From: Telluria antibiotica
Lineage (GTDB): Bacteria; Pseudomonadota; Gammaproteobacteria; Burkholderiales; Burkholderiaceae_D
Assembly (NCBI RefSeq): GCF_011682055.1
Contig: NZ_JAAQOM010000025.1
Span: 1-64,000 of the forward strand
DNA length: 64,000 nucleotides
Reading direction: 5' to 3'
Shown here: positions 17,616-28,299 of the stretch, piece after piece
Numbering within the stretch: the stretch's first letter is position 1
How the letters are laid out: each line of letters opens with the position of its first letter
The notes under the pieces: generated by a model
Database searches by the model: none
Seen by the model: only the letters and a program-made list of their open reading frames with translations
Told to the model about the DNA's origin: nothing
Translations under genes and position numbers: made by a program

Positions 17616-18055
17616 GATAATCCCGGTTCCGACGTCGAAGGCGCGACGTTTGCCGCCTGTGGAGCGGCATTGGCCTTGCGGCCGCGCGGCGCTTGCGACG
17701 CGAACAACCGCGCCAGCTCGGTGCGCAGCAGTGCCTTCAACGCGGACGTCGTGGCCGGACCGTCCTTGCCGTTGACCGGACGGGACAGGCGAACGATGCA
17801 GTCGAGCGCCGGCAGCGGCGTGGTGCGGAACAGTTCACGCGTGACGCGCTTGATGGTGTTGCGCGTCACCGCGCGCGGGGCAAAACGTTTGGCCGCGACG
17901 ACGCCCAGCCGCGCATGAGGCAGGGCATTCGGTCGGGTATAGAGCACGAAATGCGCGGTTTTTTGTGCCGGGCGCAAACGAAAAACGGATGAAAACTCAT
18001 CCGTTTTTACGATACGCCGAACGCGCGCGAAGTCGTGCGAACCTTCGCCTGTCAT
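17612..18055 (-). CDS. rnpA: Ribonuclease P protein component
   Basis: 147 aa basic protein. The RNR signature appears as AKRFAPRAVTRNTIKRVTRE. It helps the RNase P RNA cleave tRNA 5' leaders. The Ala/Pro-rich C-terminal tail (~30 residues) goes beyond the conserved fold. It starts 33 bp after rpmH. Confidence 0.94.
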   Translation of the reverse strand: MTGEGSHDFARVRRIVKTDEFSSVFRLRPAQKTAHFVLYTRPNALPHARLGVVAAKRFAPRAVTRNTIKRVTRELFRTTPLPALDCIVRLSRPVNGKDGPATTSALKALLRTELARLFASQAPRGRKANAAPQAANVAPSTSEPGLS

Positions 18056-18088
18056 TGACGTAGGCGCGGTCGATGCAGCTTCCCGGGC

Positions 18089-18223
18089 TTAGACAGCCAG
18101 GCGCTTGCGGCCCTTGGCGCGGCGAGCGTTCAGGACATCGCGGCCGCCACGGGTAGCCATACGTGCGCGGAAGCCGTGCGTGCGCTTGCGACGAACGACG
18201 GAAGGTTGGTAAGTACGTTTCAT
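18089..18223 (-). CDS. rpmH: 50S ribosomal protein L34
   Basis: 44 aa, read directly from the sequence: it begins MKRTYQPSVVRRKRTHGFRA and ends GRKRLAV, the full L34 family length. It is the first gene of the minus-strand operon with rnpA, yidD and yidC, and is divergent from dnaA, the usual arrangement next to the replication origin. Confidence 0.97.
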   Translation of the reverse strand: MKRTYQPSVVRRKRTHGFRARMATRGGRDVLNARRAKGRKRLAV

Positions 18224-18706
18224 GGTGGTCTCGCTTAAAGCAAAATAGATGCAAAATCGGGGCTGAGCTCACACTGAGTCAGCATTGCGCCAATGACATT
18301 TCGCAGTTGTTAAGCCAGCGTCACGCCACAGCAAAGCTTGTCGCCTGTTTGCTCATTTTAGTGGGGCATCTCGAAAACCGTCGCGAGCGGCAGCAGTTCT
18401 GGCAGAGAAGCGCAGCTGTACGAAAGTACAGCGAGCATCGCAGGCCGGAAATACAACGCGCAGTAGGTTTGCGAGGTGCCCAACAAAGCGTACGGGCGGG
18501 GAACCCTGAATTAGACAGCATTTCAAGTTCAACTGTCAAGGCAACCGTTGTGTCAAGACCGCGCCGGGGCGTGTCGCAAACGGTTGCGGCCGTATACAAA
18601 GGCGCCGCAGCCGGCGCGCTGATTCGGTGGAAAAATCGCGTATCGCCTGTGGATAACTTGCGAGAACACAGGTAAAATAGAGTGTTACGCTTAACTTAGT
18701 CGATGT
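18224..18706. other. rpmH-dnaA intergenic region (origin-proximal)
   Basis: 483 bp between divergent rpmH and dnaA. One consensus DnaA box (TGTGGATAA, 18648-18656) and one near-match overlapping the dnaA start (TATGGATAA, 18705-18713) are visible. I do not find the cluster of boxes plus AT-rich unwinding element expected of a full oriC. An inverted repeat GCAACCGTT / AACGGTTGC (18541-18549 and 18579-18587) lies between. The region carries the promoters of both operons; whether it is the functional origin cannot be settled from these few boxes. Confidence 0.6.
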
Positions 18707-18713
18707 ATGGATA
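18648..18713 (+). promoter_or_regulatory. dnaA promoter with DnaA boxes (likely autoregulation)
   Basis: A -10 TAAAAT lies at 18673-18678. At a 17-bp spacer the -35 would be 18650-18655, inside the consensus DnaA box TGTGGATAA (18648-18656). A second near-box overlaps the start codon. DnaA bound here would block RNA polymerase, the known autorepression logic of dnaA. This is inferred from position. Confidence 0.65.
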
Positions 18714-20125
18714 ACTTTTGGCAGACCTGTTCCAACCAGTTGGAGCTCGAGCTGACACCGCAGCAATATACCGCGTGGATCAAACCACTTGTTGCCCTCG
18801 ACTACGAGGACGGCAAGCTGCGCATTGCAGCGCCGAACCGCTTCAAGCTCGACTGGGTGAAGTCGCAATTCGCGAACCGCATCACGGCGCTGGCGTCCGA
18901 GCATTATCAGCGGCCGGTCGACGTGCAGTTCGTGCTCGACCCGAAGAACAGCCTGCCGAAGAAACCGGCATCGAGCTCCCCTGCCCCATCTCCGATGGCG
19001 TCCAGCGGCGGCGCGATCGGCATCAACGCCGCGGCCGACAAGACGGTGCCGGAGATGCCCGTCGTCACGCCGGACAACGTCATCGCGAACAATCCGCGCC
19101 GCGAACAGAGCCGCGTCAATCCGGACCTCACGTTCGAGAACTTCGTGACCGGTAAGGCGAACCAGCTGGCGCGCGCCGCCGCGATCCAGGTCGCGAACAA
19201 CCCGGGCGTGTCGTACAACCCGCTGTTCTTCTACGGCGGCGTGGGCCTCGGTAAGACGCACTTGATCCATGCGATCGGCAACCAGGTGATGGCCGACCAG
19301 CCGGGCGCGCGCATCCGCTACATCCACGCGGAACAGTATGTGCGCGACGTCGTGACGGCGTACCAGCGCAAGGGCTTCGACGACTTCAAGCATTACTACC
19401 ACTCGCTGGACATGCTGCTCATCGACGATATTCAATTCTTCGGTGGCAAGAGCCGCACGCAGGAAGAATTCTTCTATGCGTTCGAAGCGCTGATCGCGGC
19501 CAAGAAGCAGATCATCATCACGTCGGACACGTATCCGAAAGAGATCACGGGCATGGACGACCGCCTGATCTCGCGCTTCGACTCCGGCCTGACGGTTGCG
19601 ATCGAACCGCCGGAACTGGAAATGCGCGTGGCGATTCTCATGAAGAAGGCGGAATCGGAAGGCGTCATGCTGAACGACGACGTCGCGTTCTTCGTCGCGA
19701 AGCACCTGCGCTCGAACGTGCGCGAACTGGAAGGCGCGCTGAGGAAAATCCTCGCGTACTCGCGCTTCCACGGCAAGGACATCACGATCGACGTCGTGAA
19801 GGAAGCGCTGAAGGATTTGCTGTCGGTGCAGAACCGCCAGATCTCCGTGGAAAACATCCAGAAGACCGTGGCCGACTTCTTCAACATCAAGGTCGCGGAC
19901 ATGTACTCGAAACGCCGCCCGGCCAACATCGCGCGCCCGCGCCAGATCGCGATGTACCTGGCGAAAGAGCTGACGCAGAAGAGTCTGCCGGAAATCGGCG
20001 AACTGTTCGGCGGCCGCGACCATACGACGGTGCTGCACGCGGTGCGCAAGATCGCGCAGGACCGGGCCAAGAACGCCGAATGCAACCACGAATTGCACGT
20101 GCTGGAACAGACCCTGAAAGGCTGA
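18707..20125 (+). CDS. dnaA: Chromosomal replication initiator protein DnaA
   Basis: 472 aa. Domain I begins MDNFWQTCSNQLELELTPQQ, and domain II is a variable Pro/Ser linker. The AAA+ domain has Walker A GGVGLGKTHL (about residues 176-185) and Walker B LLIDDIQFF. The C-terminal DNA-binding domain has the signature GGRDHTTVLHAVRKI. It binds DnaA boxes and opens oriC. Confidence 0.98.
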   Translation: MDNFWQTCSNQLELELTPQQYTAWIKPLVALDYEDGKLRIAAPNRFKLDWVKSQFANRITALASEHYQRPVDVQFVLDPKNSLPKKPASSSPAPSPMASSGGAIGINAAADKTVPEMPVVTPDNVIANNPRREQSRVNPDLTFENFVTGKANQLARAAAIQVANNPGVSYNPLFFYGGVGLGKTHLIHAIGNQVMADQPGARIRYIHAEQYVRDVVTAYQRKGFDDFKHYYHSLDMLLIDDIQFFGGKSRTQEEFFYAFEALIAAKKQIIITSDTYPKEITGMDDRLISRFDSGLTVAIEPPELEMRVAILMKKAESEGVMLNDDVAFFVAKHLRSNVRELEGALRKILAYSRFHGKDITIDVVKEALKDLLSVQNRQISVENIQKTVADFFNIKVADMYSKRRPANIARPRQIAMYLAKELTQKSLPEIGELFGGRDHTTVLHAVRKIAQDRAKNAECNHELHVLEQTLKG

Positions 20126-20221
20126 TGCGTGAGCACCGGGGGAAAAGGCTGTGCCCCCGATGATTTCTGGCAAAATATTGCGCGAACAACATTTTTACCC
20201 CACCCATAACCGAGGATATCT

Positions 20222-21328
20222 ATGCAACTGGTCAAATCCACCCGAGACACGCTTCTCCGGCCACTGCAGATCGTGAGTGGTATTGTCGAGCGTCGGCACA
20301 CCATGCCGATTCTGGCCAATATCCTCATCCGCAAGAATGGCGAGAGCGTCTCGTTCCTGTCGACCGACACCGAGGTGCAGATCACGACCCTGGCCAACAT
20401 CGGTTCGGGCCCTGAAGAAGCGGGCACGACCGTCGCCGCGCGCAAGCTGCTGGACATCCTGCGCGCGCTGCCGGAATCCGGCGACGTCACGATGACCCTG
20501 CTGAACAAGCGCCTGACCGTCCAGAGCGGCAAGTCGCGCTTCGCGCTGCAGACCCTGGCGGCCGAGGAATTCCCGACCGTCTCCGTCGCGGACACCTACA
20601 ACGCGACCGTCACGCTGCCGCAGAAAACGCTGAAGCACCTGTTCAACATGGTGCACTTCGCGATGGCCCAGCAAGACATCCGCTACTACCTGAACGGCCT
20701 GCTGCTGGTGCTGGACGGTAACAACGTGATCGCCGTCGCCACCGACGGCCACCGCCTCGCGTTCGCGCAAGTGACGGCCGAGCAGACGTTCGAGCGTCAG
20801 GAAGTGATCATCCCGCGCAAGACCATCCTGGAACTGCAGCGCCTGCTGGAAGAAAGCGATGACGAAGTCCGCCTGGACATCGCCGCCTCGCAGGTGAAGC
20901 TGACGTTCGCCGACATCGAACTCGTGTCGAAACTGGTCGAGGGCAAGTTCCCGGATTACACCCGCGTGATCCCGAAGGGTTACAAGAATGACTTCACGAT
21001 CAGCCGCGACGAACTGCTGCGTTCGCTGCAGCGCGCCGCGATCATGACGAGCGACAAGTTCAAGGGCGTGCGCTGCATGATCTCCCCCGGCTCGATGAAG
21101 ATCAGCTCGACCAACGCCGACCAGGAAGAAGCGGTGGAAGAACTGGAAATCGACTACGGCGGCGACACGATCGACATCGGCTTCAACGTCACGTACCTGC
21201 TGGACGTGCTGAACAACCTGAAGTGCGACCAGGTGAATATTTCGCTGGGCGACTCGAATTCGTCGGCGCTGATGTCGATCCCGGAAAATGGCGACTTCAA
21301 GTACGTCGTCATGCCGATGCGTATTTAA
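20222..21328 (+). CDS. dnaN: DNA polymerase III beta subunit (sliding clamp)
   Basis: 368 aa, the usual length. It has the three clamp domains in tandem, starting MQLVKSTRDTLLRPLQIVSG and ending YVVMPMRI, the conserved C-terminal clamp residues (VMPMR). It encircles DNA as the processivity factor. It lies 96 bp after dnaA in the standard dnaA-dnaN-gyrB order; no terminator was seen in the gap. Confidence 0.98.
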   Translation: MQLVKSTRDTLLRPLQIVSGIVERRHTMPILANILIRKNGESVSFLSTDTEVQITTLANIGSGPEEAGTTVAARKLLDILRALPESGDVTMTLLNKRLTVQSGKSRFALQTLAAEEFPTVSVADTYNATVTLPQKTLKHLFNMVHFAMAQQDIRYYLNGLLLVLDGNNVIAVATDGHRLAFAQVTAEQTFERQEVIIPRKTILELQRLLEESDDEVRLDIAASQVKLTFADIELVSKLVEGKFPDYTRVIPKGYKNDFTISRDELLRSLQRAAIMTSDKFKGVRCMISPGSMKISSTNADQEEAVEELEIDYGGDTIDIGFNVTYLLDVLNNLKCDQVNISLGDSNSSALMSIPENGDFKYVVMPMRI

Positions 21329-21484
21329 TTCGGGCAAAGCGCCCATATATTCGTTGTTTGCCGTCCTTCGTGCGGCAACGGCCGGAGCAGGTTCCATTAC
21401 GGTGCCCTGCCCGGCTGATCGACGATCGAGACCGCAGGCCTACCCGCCGGCCGTCTGATTCACACGTTATTTGAGAAAGCAGTC

Positions 21485-23989
<2,505 letters not shown>

Positions 23990-24006
23990 GTCGCTTCCCG
24001 TCCCGT

Positions 24007-24047
24007 CGTCCGCCAGAGCCGTTCGATTTTCTGGCGGACGTTTACTT
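24007..24047 (+). terminator. Rho-independent terminator of gyrB
   Basis: A perfect 11-bp stem (CGTCCGCCAGA at 24007-24017, TCTGGCGGACG at 24030-24040) with a 12-nt loop is followed by TTTACTTT. It lies 18 bp after the gyrB stop and separates the conserved origin cluster from the accessory block. Confidence 0.9.
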
Positions 24048-24073
24048 TATCCGTGTGAGGCACCGGTTCAAAA

Positions 24074-24706
24074 TTGGTCGACCTTTCGCTCATCGAACGC
24101 TGGCTGACGGGTTGGAGCCTCTCGCGCGGCCTTCCACTTCCTTTTCACCAGGACGGTGGCCTCGTTGTCGAAGTCGGCAAGCCGGACCAATTGCGACGCC
24201 ACGTGTTCCTCGATGCGAGACAGGCACTGCAAGCCTGTGCGGACCGCATTCAAGATCCCCACATCTTCCTTAAAGCGGCCGTCGCGCCCGATGTATTGCG
24301 CCGCGCCCTCCCCGAGCGCTGGCGCATCGAGACGCCAGGCCATCTGATGGGGTGCCCTGCCCCCATGACCAGCCACGTCACGCTGTCCCCGGAATATCGT
24401 CTGGCTGTCGACGTGCAAAAAGACGCTCACGTCGTTCGTGTGATCCACGCCAGCGATGAGCAGGCAGCATCGGGGCGCCTGGTGGTGCACGGCGGTTGCG
24501 CCATATTCGATCAGATCGAAACGGCGGAGCAGCATCGCCGACGCGGCCTCGGGACAGTCGTCATGCAGGCACTCGATTCGATTGCGATCCGTGCCGGTGC
24601 GAGCGAACGGCTGTTGGTGGCGACGGACAACGGGCGCGCCCTCTATTCGCGTCTTGGGTGGCACATGCTGGCGCCGTGGTCTACGGCGGTTTTGCCTTCG
24701 CCGTGA
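24074..24706 (+). CDS. GNAT-family N-acetyltransferase
   Basis: 210 aa. The acetyl-CoA binding loop RRRGLGT and the downstream helix and YSRLGW motif place a GNAT domain in the C-terminal half (about residues 110-200). The N-terminal ~100 residues are not recognisable. The substrate is unknown. The start is a TTG at 24074; no better ATG exists before the conserved part, so the exact start is uncertain. It is convergent with the NADAR gene 21 bp away. Confidence 0.7.
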   Translation: MVDLSLIERWLTGWSLSRGLPLPFHQDGGLVVEVGKPDQLRRHVFLDARQALQACADRIQDPHIFLKAAVAPDVLRRALPERWRIETPGHLMGCPAPMTSHVTLSPEYRLAVDVQKDAHVVRVIHASDEQAASGRLVVHGGCAIFDQIETAEQHRRRGLGTVVMQALDSIAIRAGASERLLVATDNGRALYSRLGWHMLAPWSTAVLPSP

Positions 24707-24727
24707 TTGTCTGACGTTGCGTAGGCA

Positions 24728-25273
24728 TTAAAGCCCACGCCGGATCTCCATCAGTGCAAAACCGAGGAGATTCAAACCTTCCCATTGGCTCGGGTCGTTT
24801 GCTCTCGCATCATCTTGAGCAAGCCCGATGCCCCAGATGTTATCGACGGGACTCGCTTCAACGAGAATGCGTGACCCGGTCTGTTTCAAGAACGCGCCAA
24901 GCTCCGGATGTTGCGTGAACTTGGCCTGATTGGCCCGCACGACGATTGCGAAGCGATTGGCCACCCAGACTGCCTCGTCAAACCCCTGCACGCTGCGGCC
25001 CAGCGCTTTCGCCGCACCTGGCGTAGGTGCTTCCAATACGCGCGCTCTTGCCGCGAGATCGCCGAACAGCGCAGCCTTTTCTGCCATCATGAAATGCTCG
25101 GCCGTAGGGTAGCGCTGTCCATCGATCACGAACGGCGCCTCATACCACTGGCTGAAACAGGACGATGTAATCCCTGCCTTTCCGGGCTGGTGCCCCCAGA
25201 AAAACACATACTTCAATGGCTCGCCCGCCCGGTGGCATCGGCTCAGTTCTTCTAAAAATCGCGAATCGTTCAT
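24728..25273 (-). CDS. NADAR family protein (ADP-ribose / riboflavin-intermediate N-glycosidase fold)
   Basis: 181 aa. Family blocks are clear: YVFFWGHQPG, the CFSQWYEAPF segment, YPTAEHFMMAEKAALFGD, and near the end SPVDNIWGIGLAQDD. Characterised NADAR members (YbiA) cleave N-glycosidic bonds in riboflavin intermediates, and others remove ADP-ribose from guanine in nucleic acid, acting as antitoxins to DarT-like ARTs. It is the last gene of a six-gene minus-strand operon, 31 bp after a small ART-like gene. I infer it is the eraser for ADP-ribosylation produced by its neighbours. Confidence 0.85.
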   Translation of the reverse strand: MNDSRFLEELSRCHRAGEPLKYVFFWGHQPGKAGITSSCFSQWYEAPFVIDGQRYPTAEHFMMAEKAALFGDLAARARVLEAPTPGAAKALGRSVQGFDEAVWVANRFAIVVRANQAKFTQHPELGAFLKQTGSRILVEASPVDNIWGIGLAQDDARANDPSQWEGLNLLGFALMEIRRGL

Positions 25274-25304
25274 TGTTCTGATGACGTAAGTGCGATCGTG
25301 GAGA

Positions 25305-25661
25305 TCACTGTTTTTCACGGTATTCGCCGATGACCTCGATCTCCCCCACGATGTTGTCGTTGAGTTCCTCGAGGTCCTTCGCAGGAATCCACCACTCCGT
25401 ATGGCTTTCGCCGCCGACTTTCTGGATTGCGTAGCGGTCCATGAACGCCTTGCGCACCTTGAAGAGCGTGACATAGCCAACGCCGCTGTCCGGGACGTTC
25501 CACTCGGTGGCGATCTGCTTTGCGTAAGCTTCATTCGTCACCGGATAAAAGATCGGTTGTTCAGGCAATCGAGGCGGCCAGCGTTTGAAGCCGCTCTGTT
25601 TAACCAGTTCGAGCTCCTGCGGGCGGGTCGGCCGGTACAGTGTGACGGTGTCGTTTTCCAT
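25305..25661 (-). CDS. Small ADP-ribosyltransferase-like protein (annotated in relatives as ADP-ribosylation/crystallin J1)
   Basis: 118 aa. It starts MENDTVTLYRPTRPQELELV and carries a conserved PPRLPEQPIFYPV block, then GYVTLFKVRKAFMDRY, and ends with EWWIPAKDLEELNDNIVG. I recognise it as the short family often labelled ADP-ribosylation/crystallin J1, whose LYRP...Y...E layout suits a minimal ART fold. No activity is established for it to my knowledge. It lies between DUF4291 (25-bp gap) and NADAR (31-bp gap). ATG 25661 is preferred over the longer open frame, which overlaps DUF4291. Confidence 0.6.
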   Translation of the reverse strand: MENDTVTLYRPTRPQELELVKQSGFKRWPPRLPEQPIFYPVTNEAYAKQIATEWNVPDSGVGYVTLFKVRKAFMDRYAIQKVGGESHTEWWIPAKDLEELNDNIVGEIEVIGEYREKQ

Positions 25662-25686
25662 TATGGGGCCTTGATAGGTCGGCCGC

Positions 25687-26325
25687 TCAATCGAGTGGCC
25701 ATGAACTGATGCCGAGATGTCGTGCCGCCGTGTCACCGGGAACATAGGCGCGTTCGCGCGGCGTGATGAGTCGCGTGCAATCGCCGGTCACATTGCCATG
25801 TTGCTCGTGCACGAACGCGGTGACATCCTCGATGCCGATAATTGCTGCGGAGCTGTATTCGACAAGGGTCTCGCCGCGCAGCCCAAGTTGCACGGCGCGC
25901 CGCGCGATGGGTTGTCCGAACGGATCGTGGTCCGGGTCCCATTGCAGGCGCACGTCCGAGTTCTCAATCGCCTTTTCCCATTCGACTTTGTCGGCGCTTC
26001 CGGATGCGGCAAAGCTCGACGCCACCGCGCGCTCCAGGATGCGTTCGAAAAAGGTCCGCCGGATCGACACGGCGAGAATGCGTTCCTGGCTTTCCTTGGT
26101 CGCCCAACCGGCGCGAAACATCATCCAGAGGAAGTTCGGCTTTATCCAGCTCATTCGATTGAAGCTGAAATCGCCGCCAAAACGCTGATGCTTGACCGCG
26201 TATTCCGCGATCGAGGGTCGGTAGGCCTGGTAGACGACGATGCCGTCATCGTCATACTGGGCGAGAAGATGGCGGCCGTCTTGCGGCCATTGCCGGATCT
26301 GGTCTGTGTAGTGTTCGAATTTCAT
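25687..26325 (-). CDS. DUF4291 domain-containing protein
   Basis: 212 aa. It matches the DUF4291 pattern: VVYQAYRPSIAEYAV, the long conserved MSWIKPNFLWMMFRAGWA, then VRLQWDPDHDPFGQP and RAVQLGLRG. The family is uncharacterised; an ART-like fold has been suggested by its Y/W/E layout, but this is my inference. ATG 26325 is used; a TTG at 26349 would overlap the stop of the NAD kinase-like gene upstream. It belongs to the NrtR-headed operon. Confidence 0.78.
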   Translation of the reverse strand: MKFEHYTDQIRQWPQDGRHLLAQYDDDGIVVYQAYRPSIAEYAVKHQRFGGDFSFNRMSWIKPNFLWMMFRAGWATKESQERILAVSIRRTFFERILERAVASSFAASGSADKVEWEKAIENSDVRLQWDPDHDPFGQPIARRAVQLGLRGETLVEYSSAAIIGIEDVTAFVHEQHGNVTGDCTRLITPRERAYVPGDTAARHLGISSWPLD

Positions 26326-26345
26326 GTTCTTGTTCTTTGTTGTTA

Positions 26346-27281
26346 TCAAATGACGAGATACCCCCGCTTCTCCGCAATGCCCACTTCAACCGTGATGCCT
26401 GCATTGAATTCGAGATAATCCGCCTCGATGCCATCGCTGAAGACGACGCCGTTCTCGGCCATCGCCGACACCAGGGTCAGGCTCACGCGCGCCCCGATCC
26501 TGCCCGCCACGAGCGACGCGGCCGACGCCTTGCTCGGGAACGGTTCGCGCACCGTGAAGTGCAAGTAATCGGCATCCCAGGGCGTCACCTGCTCGTGCGT
26601 CTGCCATGCACCACCGCCGGCCGCGATTGCCGCCGCACCCACTTGCAGGCTTTTCAGCCAGCCCGTCGACCCGAGCCCCGTCGAGATGATGATGCCGCTC
26701 GACGATTGCCGTTCTTCCCTGTCGCCCAGACGGATCGTGTAGCGCGCCGACGTGTGCGACTTCGGGCCGATGAAGATGTCGTTCACGCCGTACAATTCCT
26801 GCCCGTTGTTGAGGCGCGCCCTGGCCATCGTCACCTCCTGCATCGTGCGCCGCCGTGCCAGCACGTCCGGCATCAGCTTCGCGAGATCCCGTACCTGGAA
26901 CGGCAGCAGCACGCCATCCCAGCGCGCCGGGTCGGGATTCACGCCGACCAGCGGATGGCCGTCGAGGTACTTCATCGTGTTCGCCACCAATCCGTCCTGG
27001 CCAAGCGCGACGACGAGGTCACCCGGTCCGAACAGGAAGTTCGGCAAGAAGCCGCGCTCCACCATTTGCACGCGGCCGAAGTGCCGCAGCGCGCTGTCGG
27101 CGTCGCGCACGCACGCATGGTAGGTGTCGTGCTCGCGCACATAGTCGGAGAAGTCGGCGCCAAGGTGCTCGATGTAGAACTTCGCCTGGTTCACCGTGTT
27201 GTAACGCGCGACGAGGTCTTCCAGCCGGGTCTTGCGCGTGACGAGCACGATCTTGTTGTCCATGCGCCGGTCCATATTCAC
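26346..27281 (-). CDS. Divergent NAD kinase-like protein
   Basis: 311 aa. The NAD kinase/diacylglycerol kinase fold is indicated by VVALGQDGLVANTM, which replaces the canonical GGDGT, by VGVNPDPARWDG, and by the IISTGLGSTGWL segment that corresponds to the GSTAY-like loop of NAD kinases. The Asp of the GxDG loop is retained. It may phosphorylate NAD(H) or a related nucleotide, or bind it without catalysis. Its ATG overlaps the SPFH stop by 4 bp (ATGA); ATG 27263 is an alternative. Confidence 0.75.
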   Translation of the reverse strand: MNMDRRMDNKIVLVTRKTRLEDLVARYNTVNQAKFYIEHLGADFSDYVREHDTYHACVRDADSALRHFGRVQMVERGFLPNFLFGPGDLVVALGQDGLVANTMKYLDGHPLVGVNPDPARWDGVLLPFQVRDLAKLMPDVLARRRTMQEVTMARARLNNGQELYGVNDIFIGPKSHTSARYTIRLGDREERQSSSGIIISTGLGSTGWLKSLQVGAAAIAAGGGAWQTHEQVTPWDADYLHFTVREPFPSKASAASLVAGRIGARVSLTLVSAMAENGVVFSDGIEADYLEFNAGITVEVGIAEKRGYLVI

Positions 27282-28297
27282 CCCGCCGGCGACGCGATGA
27301 TCTCCCGCAGCAAATCCGGCGTCACGTTGAGCTGGCCGATCTTGCCTGCCTTTTCCGCCAGTTCCTGGAACGCCAGCGCAATCATGTGGCCCGGCTGCAT
27401 GCCCGACACGGCCAGCGCCTGCACGGTCTTCGGATCGACACCGGCATAGGCCTGCAGCAAGGCCGAGACGGCGTGGGCCTTGACGTCGGCTTCGCGCTTG
27501 ACGTTGTCCATCGACAGCGCGACGAGGTCGGTGTTCTTGGCCTCAAGCGCGATCTTCGCTTCCATCTCGGATTGCTGGAGCTCGTGCTGCTTCTGCTGGA
27601 TGCTGCGCTCGGCTTCCATCTGCGTCTCGCGGATCTGGCGCTTCTTGGCTTCGACCGCGATCTCCGTGTTCAGCTCGTTTTCCTTGATCCGCCGCTCTTG
27701 TTCGACGGCCGCATTGCGTCGCGCATACACGGCCTCGTCGGCCTCGCGCAGGATCTGCTCGCGCGCCTGCGCTTCCAGTGCGCGCGCGGTCTCGGGCGTC
27801 GGCTTGATGGCGAGGAACGACAGCCCGAGAATCTCGATCCCCAGCGTCTGCAACTCGGCATTGCTCCTGACCGCCTCGGTGACGAGCGTGACCAGTTTGT
27901 CGGTTGCCTTCAGGGCATCGCGCAGCGGCAGATTCTGGACGCCCTTGCGCGTAATGACCTTCACCACGTTGATGACGCGCTGTGGCAGCTTTTGCGGATC
28001 TTCCGCGATGTACTTCTGCGTCACCGGATTGATCGAGAAATCCAGCAATTCGCTGATCCGCTTCGGATCGGCGATACGGTACGTGATCTGGCCCTGGATC
28101 GTGATCGTCTGAAAATCGGCTGACGTCTCTTCGAAGATGAACGGCACGTCCTCACTGCTGGTCGGCACGGCAACCATCGCCGTCGTCGGCGCGTAGTAGA
28201 AAAAAGCGAGGCCGACACCTTCGCGCTTGACGACACCGTGCTTGAACTGCATGACGTACGTCGTCGGCTGGAACTTGATGAATTTGACGCTCAGCAT
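27278..28297 (-). CDS. SPFH/Band 7 (stomatin/prohibitin-like) protein
   Basis: 339 aa. The SPFH domain covers about residues 20-200 (TITIQGQITYRIADPKRI, LGIEILGLSFLAIKPTPE). It is followed by a long Glu/Lys/Gln-rich coiled coil (about 200-280) and a C-terminal region typical of oligomeric scaffold rings. No N-terminal membrane helix is evident, so it may associate peripherally. It sits 2 bp after the regulator gene and overlaps the NAD kinase-like gene. It could scaffold the NAD/ADP-ribose enzymes of the operon; this is inference. Confidence 0.85.
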   Translation of the reverse strand: MLSVKFIKFQPTTYVMQFKHGVVKREGVGLAFFYYAPTTAMVAVPTSSEDVPFIFEETSADFQTITIQGQITYRIADPKRISELLDFSINPVTQKYIAEDPQKLPQRVINVVKVITRKGVQNLPLRDALKATDKLVTLVTEAVRSNAELQTLGIEILGLSFLAIKPTPETARALEAQAREQILREADEAVYARRNAAVEQERRIKENELNTEIAVEAKKRQIRETQMEAERSIQQKQHELQQSEMEAKIALEAKNTDLVALSMDNVKREADVKAHAVSALLQAYAGVDPKTVQALAVSGMQPGHMIALAFQELAEKAGKIGQLNVTPDLLREIIASPAG

Positions 28298-28299
28298 GA

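Noticed and set aside
18224..18706. Full chromosomal origin (oriC) call
   Set aside because: Only one consensus and one near DnaA box were found and no AT-rich unwinding element, so the region is described but not called oriC.
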